From: Erysipelatoclostridium sp. AM42-17
GTDB lineage: Bacteria > Bacillota_I > Bacilli_A > Erysipelotrichales > Coprobacillaceae
Assembly (NCBI RefSeq): GCF_003480255.1
Contig: NZ_QUIN01000023.1
Location: forward strand, 1-39,447
Direction of reading: 5' to 3'
DNA: 39,447 nt
Shown here: positions 6,323 to 15,513 of the stretch, piece after piece
Layout: each line of letters starts with the position of its first letter
Position numbering within the stretch: the first letter of the stretch is position 1
The notes under the pieces: generated by a model
The model's input: the letters and a program-made list of their open reading frames with translations, nothing else
Told to the model about the DNA's origin: nothing
Database searches by the model: none
Program-made: the position numbers and the translations under genes

Positions 6323-8529
6323 TGATTAAATATACAGGATTTATTAGACAGGTTCGCTTTTATAGCGAATCTTCTTATTATATTGTGGCAGTTGTTGAAT
6401 GTGAGGAAGAAGAACATTGGTTTACTTTAAATGGCTATATGAGTCAATTTAATGATTATGATAAATACTGTTTTTATGGAGATTGGCAAATTCATCCTAA
6501 ATATGGTAAACAATTTAAAATGGAACGGTATGAGGTTGTACTAAGTGATGATAAAGAGGAAATTGTTAAATATTTATCTAGTCCTTTATTTAAAGGAGTA
6601 GGTAAGGTTTTAGCGGGTCATATTGTTGATACATTAGGTAAAGATTGTTTACAAAAAATTATCGATGATAAGCATTGTTTAGATCAAGTGAAGTCCATGA
6701 CGGAGCTTAAAAGAGAAACGATTTATCAAGTTTTATCAAGTCAAAACTTTGACCAAGAAGTGACTGCTTTTTTTATGGGACATGGAATTAGTTTGAAAAA
6801 TTTAGGTCTTATTCAGGCAAAATATAAAGATAAAACACTTGAGGTTTTACAAAATAATCCTTATCAATTGATTGAAGATATCGACGGTATTGGTTTTAAA
6901 ACAGCAGATGAACTGGCTTTAAAAATTGGAGGATCTCCTGAAGATCCCCATCGTATTAAAGCGGCTATTATTTATAGTATTAAACAAATTGGTTTTTCTA
7001 CAGGAAGTACTTATGTTTCACTTGGCGAAATAAAAAAAATGATGAATCAATTAATTTTTCAAATTGATGATCAATTTGAAAAATACTTAGATGAGTTAAT
7101 AGAAGAAGAAAAAGTAATCTTAGAAGATAACCGATACTATTATTATGAAATGTATCAAGCTGAAAAACTCATAGCATCATTTATCCAGCAAATTTTGCAT
7201 ATTCCTGATGATATTTACGACCAAAACGAAGTTGATCAATTTATAGAAAATAAAGAAAAACAATATGGAATTCAATATGCTAAAAAGCAAAAAGAAGCTA
7301 TTAATCACTTTTTAAAATATCCTTTTATGATTTTAACTGGTGGACCAGGAACGGGGAAAACAACGATTGTTAAATTGATTTTAGATGTTTATCATCAACT
7401 GTATCCTCAAGAAAAAATAGGTCTTGTTGCACCGACAGGAAGAGCTTCAAAACGGTTAAGCGAATTAACTGGATTAGAAGCCTGTACAATTCATCGTGAA
7501 TTGAAATGGGATTTACATTCTAATACTTTTGCAATGGATCATAGTCATCCTTTGGATTATGATGTTTTAATTGTTGATGAGTTTTCGATGGTTGATTGTT
7601 TACTTCTAAGTAAATTATTAGATGCTTCAAATAAAATTCATAAATTACTATTCATTGGTGACTATCATCAATTACCTTCAGTAGCACCAGGAAATGTATT
7701 AAAAGATTTAATTCAATTAGACTTACATGTCATTGAATTAGATGAAATATTTAGACAGTCAAAAGATTCTGGAATTATTCAATTAGCGCATAGTATCATT
7801 CACAATCAATTATTAGATTTGTCTTTGTTTGAAAATTATTCGGATATTCATTTTTTTAAAAGCACAAATTATGATATGGTAAAGAATGTTACTACAATTG
7901 TAAAAAAAGCCATTAAAGAGGGTTATGACATCTATGATATTCAGGTTCTTGCGCCGATGTATCAGGGTGTGGCAGGAATAGACGCTTTAAATGATGCATT
8001 ACAAGAAGTATTTAACCCTGCAAATGAAAATCAGCTAGAATATAAAGTCGGTCGTAGAATTTTTAGAGTAGGCGACAAAATTTTACAATTAAAAAATAGA
8101 CCTGAAGATGATGTGTATAATGGTGATATTGGTATCTTAATTGATATTTGTAAAAAAGATAATATGGAGTATTTAGAAGATACACTTATTGTTGATTATG
8201 ATGGAAGAATTGTTATGTATACATCAAAAGATTTTTATACAATTACACTTGCTTATTGTATGTCTATTCATAAATCACAAGGCAGTGAATTTAAAATTGT
8301 GATTATGTCAGTATTAAATGATTATTCAATTATGTTAAAAAGAAATTTATTATATACGGCATTAACAAGAGCAAAACAGTCATTGTTTATTTTAGGTGAT
8401 CCACAAGCTTTTATACGAGGAATTCAATACGATTATGATGAAAGAAGAAAGACATCACTTATTCAACAATTTCAAAATAATCAAACTCTTAATTTGTATG
8501 ATTTTATGGATGATGACCATACTAAATAG
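6322..8529 (+). CDS. recD2: RecD2-type SF1 ATP-dependent DNA helicase
   Basis: A 5'-3' superfamily 1B helicase that acts without RecBC, implicated in replication-fork and recombination maintenance. The N-terminal OB/HhH region includes LIEDIDGIGFKTADELALKIG, a helix-hairpin-helix segment. The helicase core has Walker A GGPGTGKTT (about 339-347), Walker B VLIVDEFSMVD (about 415), GDYHQLPSVAPGNVL, and motif VI-like YCMSIHKSQGSEF with LLYTALTRAK. 735 aa, normal for RecD2. It overlaps mnmA by one base and is followed after 10 nt by a small gene. B. subtilis yrrC occupies the same position. Confidence 0.95.
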   Translation: MIKYTGFIRQVRFYSESSYYIVAVVECEEEEHWFTLNGYMSQFNDYDKYCFYGDWQIHPKYGKQFKMERYEVVLSDDKEEIVKYLSSPLFKGVGKVLAGHIVDTLGKDCLQKIIDDKHCLDQVKSMTELKRETIYQVLSSQNFDQEVTAFFMGHGISLKNLGLIQAKYKDKTLEVLQNNPYQLIEDIDGIGFKTADELALKIGGSPEDPHRIKAAIIYSIKQIGFSTGSTYVSLGEIKKMMNQLIFQIDDQFEKYLDELIEEEKVILEDNRYYYYEMYQAEKLIASFIQQILHIPDDIYDQNEVDQFIENKEKQYGIQYAKKQKEAINHFLKYPFMILTGGPGTGKTTIVKLILDVYHQLYPQEKIGLVAPTGRASKRLSELTGLEACTIHRELKWDLHSNTFAMDHSHPLDYDVLIVDEFSMVDCLLLSKLLDASNKIHKLLFIGDYHQLPSVAPGNVLKDLIQLDLHVIELDEIFRQSKDSGIIQLAHSIIHNQLLDLSLFENYSDIHFFKSTNYDMVKNVTTIVKKAIKEGYDIYDIQVLAPMYQGVAGIDALNDALQEVFNPANENQLEYKVGRRIFRVGDKILQLKNRPEDDVYNGDIGILIDICKKDNMEYLEDTLIVDYDGRIVMYTSKDFYTITLAYCMSIHKSQGSEFKIVIMSVLNDYSIMLKRNLLYTALTRAKQSLFILGDPQAFIRGIQYDYDERRKTSLIQQFQNNQTLNLYDFMDDDHTK

Positions 8530-8539
8530 AGGTGATTAT

Positions 8540-8650
8540 ATGAAAAGAAATAATTTAGTTATGGCATTAACAATTGTTTCACTTGCTATTTTGTTTAGTG
8601 AGACAAATTGTGGTTGCCAAATGATGGAAACAATTAAAGAAAAGATGTAG
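8540..8650 (+). CDS. Small single-span membrane peptide between recD2 and alaS
   Basis: 36 codons with a good GAGGTG ribosome site 5 nt before the ATG, directly after the recD2 stop, so probably co-transcribed. Layout: KRNN positive start, hydrophobic segment at about residues 6-19, then a short tail with CGC (24-26) and a charged end (ETIKEKM). In B. subtilis a small gene, yrzQ, lies in the same recD2-alaS interval; homology cannot be shown here, only position and size. No function assigned. Confidence 0.6.
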   Translation: MKRNNLVMALTIVSLAILFSETNCGCQMMETIKEKM

Positions 8651-8659
8651 TGTTTCATA

Positions 8660-8688
8660 TTGAAAACATTTGTTAATTCATGTATAAT
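8660..8688 (+). promoter_or_regulatory. Promoter of the alaS T-box leader
   Basis: TTGAAA (8660-8665), 17-nt spacer, TATAAT (8683-8688). It begins 10 nt after the small gene's stop. Confidence 0.8.
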
Positions 8689-8694
8689 GCAGTT

Positions 8695-8899
8695 AAATCG
8701 TTGAAAAAGATAAGTACTATTTTTAATTCTTAAGAGAAATTGTGGTTGGTGCAAACAATTGGATGAAAAATAGGAAAGCTACTTTTGAGAGTAACTAATC
8801 ATTACCGTGAAACTGCGTTAAGGTTAAATTAAGGGCATGTATATCATGAACTAGGATGGTACCGCGATAAAGTCGTTCCTAGAATAGGACGACTTTTTA
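8695..8899 (+). promoter_or_regulatory. T-box riboswitch, alanine (specifier GCU)
   Basis: Stem I carries AGTA (8713-8716), AGAGA (8733-8737) and GGTGCAAAC (8748-8756). After the upper stem comes GAA-A-GCT-A-C, giving Ala codon GCT at 8778-8780. The T-box core is AGGATGGTACCGCG (8853-8866), whose TGGT fits the A73 CCA end of tRNA-Ala. The terminator is AGTCGTTCCTA/TAGGACGACT with T-run (8871-8898). Uncharged tRNA-Ala should allow read-through into alaS. Confidence 0.95.
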
Positions 8900-8922
8900 T
8901 ATTGTCAAAAAGGAGAAAAAGA

Positions 8923-11529
8923 ATGAAACAATTAACAGGAAATCAAGTAAGACAAATGTTTTTGGATTATTTTAAATCAAAAGGACACATGATTGAACCA
9001 GGTGCATCATTAATTCCTCATAATGATCCAACTTTATTATGGATTAATGCAGGTGTTGCAGCTTTAAAAAAATATTTTGATGGTTCAGAAAAACCAGCAT
9101 GTAATCGTATTGCCAATGCACAAAAATCAATTCGTACTAATGATATTGAAAATGTTGGAAAAACTGCTAGACATCATACTTTCTTTGAAATGTTAGGTAA
9201 CTTTTCAATTGGTGATTATTTTAAAAAAGAAGCGATTCCTTTTGCTTGGGAATTTTTAACAAGTCCAGAATATATTGGATTTGATAAAGACAAATTATAC
9301 GTAACTGTATATACAGATGATGAAGAAGCATATCGTATTTGGACCGAAGTTTGTCATGTTGATCCAAGTCATATTTTAAAAACATATGAAAACTTTTGGG
9401 AAATCGGAGAAGGACCAGGAGGTCCTGATTCAGAAATTTTCTATGACCGTGGGGAAAAATATGATCCTGAAGGATTAGGAGAAAAATTATTCTTTGAAGA
9501 AATGGAAAATGATCGATATATTGAAGTATGGAATATCGTATTTTCACAATATGATTGTAATCCTGCTATTGATCGTAAAGATTACAAAGAATTACCACAA
9601 AAGAATATTGATACAGGTATGGGATTAGAAAGATTGGTAAGTATTATTCAAGGTGGAGAAACAAACTTTGATACAGATTTATTTTTACCAATTATTCATG
9701 CTACTGAAAAATTAGCCAATGTTTCTTATGAAGAAAATAAAATGGCTTATCGTGTTATCGCTGATCATATTCGTACTGTTACTTTTGCTTTAGCTGATGG
9801 CGCTATGTTTGATAATGCTGGTAGAGGATACGTTTTACGTCGTATTTTAAGAAGAGCTGTTCGTTATGGAAAACAAATTGGTATTGAAAAAGCATTTATG
9901 TATAATTTAGTACCAATGGTAAGCGATATGATGAAAGACTTTTATGACTATTTACCAGAAAAAGTTGATTTTATTAGTACAATGGTAAAAAAAGAAGAAG
10001 AAGCATTCCATAAGACATTATTAAATGGTGAAAAATTATTAAAAACATTAATTGATAAAAATGAAAATGGTGTTATTAGTGGTAAAGATGCATTTAAACT
10101 TTATGATACTTATGGTTTCCCATATGAATTAACATTAGAAATTGCTGAAGAATCAAATTTAACTGTAGATGAAAAAGCGTTTAGAGAAGAATTAAAAATT
10201 CAGCAAGAAAGATCACGTGCTTCAAGAGGAGATAATGAATCTATGACAAGTCAAAAACCAGATTTGATGGCTTTTGATTTACCATCATCATTTACATATG
10301 ATCCTTCACCAGTTAAAGCAGTAGTTATAGGTTTATTTAAAGATGGAGTGAAAACAGATAAGATTGATGATTATGGTGAAGTTATTTTTGATAATACAAC
10401 ATTCTATGCAGAAATGGGTGGACAATGCGCTGATACAGGATATATTGAAAATAATACAACAAAGGCAGATGTTGTTAATGTATTAAAAGCACCGAATAAA
10501 CAACATATGCATTTTGTAAAATTATCATCAGGTTCTATTCAAATGGGAGATGTTTTCACATTAAATGTAGACCAACAAAAACGTCGTCAAATTACAGCAA
10601 ATCATAGTGCTACACATATTTTACAAAAAGCACTTCAAGAATTATTAGGTGATCATATTAGTCAAGCTGGTTCTTATGTAGATGAAAAAGTATTAAGATT
10701 TGACTTTACTCATTTTGAAAAGATTTCAAATGAGTTATTACAGAAAATTGAAGAAAAAGTTAATCAAATTATTTTTGAGGGAAGAACTGTAAAAATTCAA
10801 AATATGTCAAAAGAAGAAGCTTTACAAACAGGTGCCATGGCTTTATTTGATGAAAAATATGGTGATGTTGTTCGTGTTGTCAATATTGGTGATTACTCTG
10901 TGGAATTATGTGGTGGATGTCATGTTGCAAATAGTTCAGAAATTGGTCTATTTAAGATTATAAGTGAAGAATCTGTAGGAAGTGGAATTCGTCGTATAGT
11001 TGCTAGAAGTGGTTTGGCTGCTTATCAAGATATGGTTCATGAAAAAGAAACAGTAGATCAAATTAGTAGTATATTAAACTTAAAAAATAGAAAAGACGTA
11101 ATTAATAAAGTTGAGGCATTAAACCAAGACTTAAAAGATAGTAAACGTGAAATTGAACAATTAACATCTAAATTAAATGCAATGCAAGCAGCTTCTAAAG
11201 CTAACGATATCGAAGAAATTAATGGTGTAAAAGTTTTATTTGTTGAAGAAACATTAGAAAATGCAAAAGCTAAACAACTTGCATTTGATTTAAGAGATAA
11301 GATGGAAGAAGGAATTGTGGTTCTATTATCAAAATATGAAGATAAATGTTCTTATTTTGTAGCAGTAAGTAAAAATCTTACAAATCAGTATAAAGCAGGA
11401 ATGATTGTCAAAGCCATTAATGAAGTTGTAGATGGTCGTGGTGGAGGTAAACCAGATTTTGCTCAAGGTGGTTGTCCAGTCAACGATAAGTTAGGACTCG
11501 TTCATGATGCACTTAAAAACATTTTGTAA
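8923..11529 (+). CDS. alaS: Alanyl-tRNA synthetase
   Basis: Class II synthetase charging tRNA-Ala, with editing. The N-terminal catalytic domain has GHMIEPGASLIPHNDPTLLWINAG and RHHTFFEMLGNFSIGDYF; the tRNA-binding domain contains VRYGKQIGIE; the editing domain has NHSATHILQKAL (about residue 560) and the metal-site CGGCHV (about 663); a C-terminal coiled coil and C-Ala domain end in GGGKPDFAQGG. 868 aa. Start at ATG 8923 after AGGAG; the TTG at 8902 lies inside the T-box terminator region. Controlled by the Ala T-box upstream. Confidence 0.98.
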   Translation: MKQLTGNQVRQMFLDYFKSKGHMIEPGASLIPHNDPTLLWINAGVAALKKYFDGSEKPACNRIANAQKSIRTNDIENVGKTARHHTFFEMLGNFSIGDYFKKEAIPFAWEFLTSPEYIGFDKDKLYVTVYTDDEEAYRIWTEVCHVDPSHILKTYENFWEIGEGPGGPDSEIFYDRGEKYDPEGLGEKLFFEEMENDRYIEVWNIVFSQYDCNPAIDRKDYKELPQKNIDTGMGLERLVSIIQGGETNFDTDLFLPIIHATEKLANVSYEENKMAYRVIADHIRTVTFALADGAMFDNAGRGYVLRRILRRAVRYGKQIGIEKAFMYNLVPMVSDMMKDFYDYLPEKVDFISTMVKKEEEAFHKTLLNGEKLLKTLIDKNENGVISGKDAFKLYDTYGFPYELTLEIAEESNLTVDEKAFREELKIQQERSRASRGDNESMTSQKPDLMAFDLPSSFTYDPSPVKAVVIGLFKDGVKTDKIDDYGEVIFDNTTFYAEMGGQCADTGYIENNTTKADVVNVLKAPNKQHMHFVKLSSGSIQMGDVFTLNVDQQKRRQITANHSATHILQKALQELLGDHISQAGSYVDEKVLRFDFTHFEKISNELLQKIEEKVNQIIFEGRTVKIQNMSKEEALQTGAMALFDEKYGDVVRVVNIGDYSVELCGGCHVANSSEIGLFKIISEESVGSGIRRIVARSGLAAYQDMVHEKETVDQISSILNLKNRKDVINKVEALNQDLKDSKREIEQLTSKLNAMQAASKANDIEEINGVKVLFVEETLENAKAKQLAFDLRDKMEEGIVVLLSKYEDKCSYFVAVSKNLTNQYKAGMIVKAINEVVDGRGGGKPDFAQGGCPVNDKLGLVHDALKNIL

Positions 11530-11585
11530 TTTAAAATGAAATAGTGTAAAATAAATATTAGAACGAAGATAGGATGGTGATTTAG

Positions 11586-11840
11586 ATGAGTGATATGACA
11601 AAAACAAAAGTATTTAGTTCTGAAGATATGCGTAGAGAGATGATTCGAACAAATTTGGAAACTGTTATTCAAGCTCTAAATGAAAGAGGGTACAATGCAG
11701 TTCATCAAATTGCAGGATATTTAATATCTAATGATCCAGCTTATATTTCTAGTCATAAAAATGCACGTAATATTATTCAACAAATAGAACGTGACGAAAT
11801 TATTGAAGAACTAGTTAAGTCTTATTTGGAGAAAAAATAA
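11586..11840 (+). CDS. ireB: IreB family regulatory phosphoprotein (UPF0297, YrzL)
   Basis: 84 aa. Matches the family throughout: KVFSSEDMRREMIRTNLETVIQAL and DPAYISSHKNARNIIQQIERDEIIEELVKSYLE. In Enterococcus faecalis IreB is phosphorylated on Thr by the PASTA kinase IreK and influences cephalosporin resistance; the same role here is inference. Its N-terminus (MSDMTKTKVF) carries Thr residues that could be phospho-sites. The stop overlaps the ruvX start by one base (TAATG), a conserved pairing. Confidence 0.93.
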   Translation: MSDMTKTKVFSSEDMRREMIRTNLETVIQALNERGYNAVHQIAGYLISNDPAYISSHKNARNIIQQIERDEIIEELVKSYLEKK

Positions 11841-12259
11841 TGAAAAAAATATTAGGACTTGATTTAGGATCAAGAACTTGTGGTATAGCTATGTCTGATA
11901 TTCTTGGCATGATTGCTCATGGTGTTGAAACGTATCGTTTTAAAGAAAACCACTATGATGAACCAGCAAAATATGTAGCAAAGTTAGTCAAAGAAAATGA
12001 TATTGATACCATTGTTCTTGGTTTGCCTAAACATATGAATGGAGATGTGGGTATTCGTGGAGAAATCTCTATTCAATTCAAAGAGAAACTAGAAAGCATG
12101 ATTGATGGGATTCAAGTTATTTTGGTAGATGAAAGATTAACAACTAAAGTGGCTGAAAGTCAACTCATTTTTGCAGATGTTTCAAGAAAAAAAAGAAAGA
12201 AAGTTATTGATAAAATGGCTGCAGTAGCTATTTTACAAGGATATTTAGATAGTAAGTAG
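11840..12259 (+). CDS. ruvX: Holliday junction resolvase-like YqgF (RuvX)
   Basis: 139-aa RNase H-fold nuclease linked to 16S pre-rRNA 5'-end maturation and, by homology, to junction resolution. Acidic active-site residues are visible: LGLDLGSRTCGIAMSD (Asp8), VDERLTTKVAE (Glu in DER), and the late Asp in KKVIDKMAAVAILQGYLDS. Translationally coupled to ireB; 10 nt separate it from the DUF1292 gene. Confidence 0.95.
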   Translation: MKKILGLDLGSRTCGIAMSDILGMIAHGVETYRFKENHYDEPAKYVAKLVKENDIDTIVLGLPKHMNGDVGIRGEISIQFKEKLESMIDGIQVILVDERLTTKVAESQLIFADVSRKKRKKVIDKMAAVAILQGYLDSK

Positions 12260-12269
12260 AAAGGATATT

Positions 12270-12572
12270 ATGGAAGCAAATAAAATTCAGGTCGTTGATG
12301 ACCAAGGAAATGAAATTGAATTCGAAGTTTTGTTTACTTTTACAAGTGATGAAACAGGGAAACAATATGTTTTATATTATGATCCATCTTTAGATGAACC
12401 AAGTGTTTTTGCGTCAATTTATAGTGATGATGGACAATTATTTGATGTAGAAACTCCAGAAGAATGGGATATGATTGAAGAAGTATTCCAATCATTCGTT
12501 GCAGAAGAAGAAAGTGATGAAACTGAATACTGTGATGGCGATGAAGATGAAGATTGTTTGGGTGATAACTAA
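12270..12572 (+). CDS. yrzB: DUF1292 family protein (YrzB)
   Basis: 100-aa acidic cytosolic protein of the DUF1292 family: IQVVDDQGNEIEFEVLFTFTSDETGKQYVLYYDP, then EEWDMIEEVFQSF, ending in a strongly acidic tail (EEESDETEYCDGDEDEDCLGDN). Function unknown in any species. It sits directly downstream of ruvX, as in B. subtilis, with AAAGGA before the ATG. Confidence 0.9.
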   Translation: MEANKIQVVDDQGNEIEFEVLFTFTSDETGKQYVLYYDPSLDEPSVFASIYSDDGQLFDVETPEEWDMIEEVFQSFVAEEESDETEYCDGDEDEDCLGDN

Positions 12573-12587
12573 AACAAGAATTATGTA

Positions 12588-12613
12588 AAAAGCTAATTTA
12601 ATTAGCTTTTTTT
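12588..12613 (+). terminator. Terminator of the alaS-ireB-ruvX-yrzB unit
   Basis: AAAAGCTAAT, 3-nt loop, ATTAGCTTTT, then further T. It closes the operon before the inserted lactonase gene. Confidence 0.85.
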
Positions 12614-12662
12614 AATAAAACGTTCATATTTATTTGTTAAATTAATAATTGAGGTGAAAATA

Positions 12663-13754
12663 ATGTCAATATTTAGTATTTTTGGAAAGAAAAGAAAAAC
12701 AAAAGGATTTTTTGTAAATTCATATGGAAATGATAAAACTCGTGGTTTATATACATTCCATATTGATATAGATAACGGTGAATTATTATATAAGAAATAT
12801 TTTAAAACTCCAAGTGATCCAATTTACAGTTTTAATTATGGGCGTTTTACTTGTGTAACTTATAAAAATAGTTCGGGGACAATTGCCGATGGTGGGGTGT
12901 GTTCTTACGCTGCTCGTGCTGAATCTTTAGGTTTAGCATCAAGACTAAGTAATAAAGGAAAAACATATATTCATGCTTGTACTAATGGTGATGATGAAAC
13001 AGCAACACGTTTATTTTGTGTAGATTACTATAATGGTGAAGTTGTTGTTGCTAACTTTGTAAAAAGAAAACTGGTTAAATTTTTATCAACTTATAAATTA
13101 GAAGGACATGGTGTTAATCCAGAAAAACAATCTTTACCATATCCTACTTATGTTGGTTTAACACCTGATCAACAAAGATTATATGTGGTGGCTTTGGGAT
13201 TAGATAAAGTATTGATGTTTAAAATTGAAGAAAATGGTTCATTGATTATGGATGAAGAACATACACTTGAACTTACTCCAGGATCAGGTCCTAAAAAGAT
13301 GATTTTTAATGATGAAGGAACATACGCTTATGTTTTAAATGAACTAGCTAATACTATTTGTGTTTATCGTTATCAAGATTTACAATTTGAATTAGTTCAA
13401 ACTGTTGATACATATCCTAAAGATGAAGAAGAATTAACTTCATATGCTGGTCAAATGAAAATCACGCCAGATGGTAAACATATGTATGTAACAAATAGAG
13501 GGCATGATTCGCTTGTATTATTTAATATATTAGAAGACGGAACATTACAATATATGGATTTTGCAGATACATCTCCTAATCCTACAGATATTGCATTCTT
13601 TGAAAATAAATGGATTGTTGTTTGTTGTCAAAAAGGTGGTATTTTAGAAAGCTATCAATATGTTCCTGAAAAGGGTGGCATGATTTTTGAAACGAAATAC
13701 TCATATTTAGTTAATGAACCAGTATGCATTACACCATTTAAAACAAGTTATTAA
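12663..13754 (+). CDS. Lactonase-family beta-propeller protein (6-phosphogluconolactonase-like)
   Basis: 363 aa with the repeated blades of the lactonase family (PF10282): TYVGLTPDQQRLYVVALGLDKVLMFKI, PKKMIFNDEGTYAYVLNELANTICVY, MKITPDGKHMYVTNRGHDSLVLF, PTDIAFFENKWIVVCCQ. The family includes E. coli Pgl (YbhE), which hydrolyses 6-phosphogluconolactone. Here the His-rich element that usually precedes the fourth-blade 'PDG' is replaced by LPYPTYVGLTPD, so activity is uncertain. The start at ATG 12663 is preceded by GAGGTG; the GTG at 12654 is that site. It is flanked by terminators, so it is a separate insertion in the otherwise conserved yrzB-mltG junction. Confidence 0.8.
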   Translation: MSIFSIFGKKRKTKGFFVNSYGNDKTRGLYTFHIDIDNGELLYKKYFKTPSDPIYSFNYGRFTCVTYKNSSGTIADGGVCSYAARAESLGLASRLSNKGKTYIHACTNGDDETATRLFCVDYYNGEVVVANFVKRKLVKFLSTYKLEGHGVNPEKQSLPYPTYVGLTPDQQRLYVVALGLDKVLMFKIEENGSLIMDEEHTLELTPGSGPKKMIFNDEGTYAYVLNELANTICVYRYQDLQFELVQTVDTYPKDEEELTSYAGQMKITPDGKHMYVTNRGHDSLVLFNILEDGTLQYMDFADTSPNPTDIAFFENKWIVVCCQKGGILESYQYVPEKGGMIFETKYSYLVNEPVCITPFKTSY

Positions 13755-13779
13755 AAGGCATGATATGCCTTTTTCTTTT
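13754..13779 (+). terminator. Terminator after the lactonase-like gene
   Basis: AAAGGCAT-GAT-ATGCCTTT with following T-rich tract, starting at the last base of the stop codon. Confidence 0.75.
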
Positions 13780-13790
13780 GGTTGGATTTG

Positions 13791-13819
13791 TTGAATCTAA
13801 TCTAAAAATAACTTATAAT
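13791..13819 (+). promoter_or_regulatory. Promoter of the mltG operon
   Basis: TTGAAT (13791-13796), 17-nt spacer, TATAAT (13814-13819). The start codon is only 20 nt beyond the -10. Confidence 0.8.
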
Positions 13820-13839
13820 AATACCAAATGGAGGGTTTT

Positions 13840-14916
13840 ATGAATACGTTAAAAGGTTTAAATAGAAGGGTAAGAATATTGATTATTTCAATATTTATTT
13901 GTGTTGTAGCGGCTTTAGGTTTTTTGGGCATGTATTTTCATGGTATTGGGGCAACATCATCTAAAAGTAAACAAGTTGTTGTTGAAATTCCTCATGGAAG
14001 TTCGGGAACAGAAGTTATTAATATATTAAATAAAAAAGGGTTAATTAATAGTCAAATGATGGCTAAGTTATATTTAAAAATGAATCATTTTCAATTCAAA
14101 AGTAACACATACCTTTTAAATAAAAATATGAATTTAAAAGAACAACTTACAATTATTGAAAAAGCACCAGCACAATATATTTCAACTGTTAAATTTACGG
14201 TTGTAGATGGTCAAACAGTTCCTGATTATGCAAGTGCTATTGCTAAAGTAACCAAACTAAATGAGGCTGATATTTTAGCAAAATGGGAAGATAAAACTTA
14301 TTTAAAGCAACTTATTAATAAGTATTGGTTTTTATCTGATGAAATATTAAGCAATGATATTTATTTTCCATTAGAAGGATATTTATGGCCTGATACTTAC
14401 CAACTAACAAAATCAGAAATGACAATAGATGGTATTACACAACTGATGTTGCAACAAACAAATAAAAAACTATCACCTTTTAAAAAACAAATAAATAGTT
14501 TTACTGATGGTAATCATCAATATACAATACATCAATTTTTAACTTTAGCGTCAATTGTGCAAAAAGAGTCTCCATCATCTAAAAAAGATCAACAAATTAT
14601 AGCAGGAATTTTAATAAATCGTTTAAATAAACCAATGAAATTACAATGTGATACAACTGTCAATTATGCTAATCAGGTAACCAAAATAGCAGTTACTTAT
14701 AAAGATTTAAATACTGATTCAAAATATAATACTTATTTATATGAAGGGTTACCAATAGGACCAATTTGTTCTCTATCACCTAAAACGATTCAGTCATTAT
14801 TAAATTATCAAAAGAATGATTATTATTTTTTCTTTGCAACAAAGGATTCAAAGACTATTTATGCTAAAGACTATGATGAACATCAAAAAAATATAAATGA
14901 AAATAAGTGGTACTAA
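13840..14916 (+). CDS. mltG: Endolytic murein transglycosylase
   Basis: Cleaves nascent peptidoglycan strands in the membrane, working as a terminase with the elongation machinery. One N-terminal membrane helix (about 13-35) is followed by a LysM-like segment (EIPHGSSGTEVINILNKKGLI) and the YceG domain. The catalytic Glu is in LASIVQKES, and the family signatures YFPLEGYLWPDTY and YLYEGLPIGPICSLS are present; the C-terminus FFATKDSKTIYAKDYDEHQKN is normal. 358 aa. The ATG at 13840 follows GGAGGG. First gene of mltG-trmR-trhP1-trhP2-udk, matching B. subtilis yrrL-yrrM-yrrN-yrrO-udk. Confidence 0.95.
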   Translation: MNTLKGLNRRVRILIISIFICVVAALGFLGMYFHGIGATSSKSKQVVVEIPHGSSGTEVINILNKKGLINSQMMAKLYLKMNHFQFKSNTYLLNKNMNLKEQLTIIEKAPAQYISTVKFTVVDGQTVPDYASAIAKVTKLNEADILAKWEDKTYLKQLINKYWFLSDEILSNDIYFPLEGYLWPDTYQLTKSEMTIDGITQLMLQQTNKKLSPFKKQINSFTDGNHQYTIHQFLTLASIVQKESPSSKKDQQIIAGILINRLNKPMKLQCDTTVNYANQVTKIAVTYKDLNTDSKYNTYLYEGLPIGPICSLSPKTIQSLLNYQKNDYYFFFATKDSKTIYAKDYDEHQKNINENKWY

Positions 14917-14917
14917 T

Positions 14918-15511
14918 ATGAAATATTTTAATGAAATAGAAAAAAATGCTTTACAAAGAAATATACCAGTCATGCAAAAAGAAGGGCTTGAAACAATGAT
15001 ACATATTTTTAATCAATATCATTGTCATACTTGTCTAGAAATAGGAAGTGCAATAGGATATTCTGCTATGATGATGGTAAGTAATATAACTGATTTTAAA
15101 GTTGAAACAATTGAATTAGATCAAGAACGTTATGAAGAAGCTGTTAATAATGTCACACAGCATCAATTACAAGACAAAATTTATTTGCATCATCATGATG
15201 CATTAGATTTAAATCTTCAAGAATTAAAAATAAAACAGTTTGATTGCTTATTTATTGACGCGGCTAAAGCCCAATATCAAAAATTTTTTGAAAAATATAT
15301 GCCGTTAGTTAAACAAGATGGGATTTGTATTGTGGATAATTTAGATTTTCACGGTATGATTTTTGATATTGAACATATAAAAAACAGAAATACAAAACAA
15401 CTTGTAAAGAAAATAAAAAGATTTAAAGATTGGATTTTTAATCATGATGATTATGATGTTGAGTATTACCAAGTTGGTGATGGTATTTGTGTCATTAAAA
15501 GAAAGGAATAG
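14918..15511 (+). CDS. trmR: tRNA 5-hydroxyuridine (U34) methyltransferase
   Basis: Class I SAM O-methyltransferase. In B. subtilis YrrM/TrmR methylates ho5U34 to mo5U34 in tRNAs that read four-codon boxes. SAM motif I is CLEIGSAIGYSAMMM, followed by VETIELDQERYEEA (SAM-binding Glu/Asp) and FDCLFIDAAKAQYQKFFE with the metal-site Asp, then VDNLDFHG. 197 aa. Start placed at ATG 14918, one base after the mltG stop; an in-frame ATG at 14897 lies within mltG without a ribosome site. Two bases separate it from the next gene. The assignment rests on homology and operon context. Confidence 0.88.
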   Translation: MKYFNEIEKNALQRNIPVMQKEGLETMIHIFNQYHCHTCLEIGSAIGYSAMMMVSNITDFKVETIELDQERYEEAVNNVTQHQLQDKIYLHHHDALDLNLQELKIKQFDCLFIDAAKAQYQKFFEKYMPLVKQDGICIVDNLDFHGMIFDIEHIKNRNTKQLVKKIKRFKDWIFNHDDYDVEYYQVGDGICVIKRKE

Positions 15512-15513
15512 AA

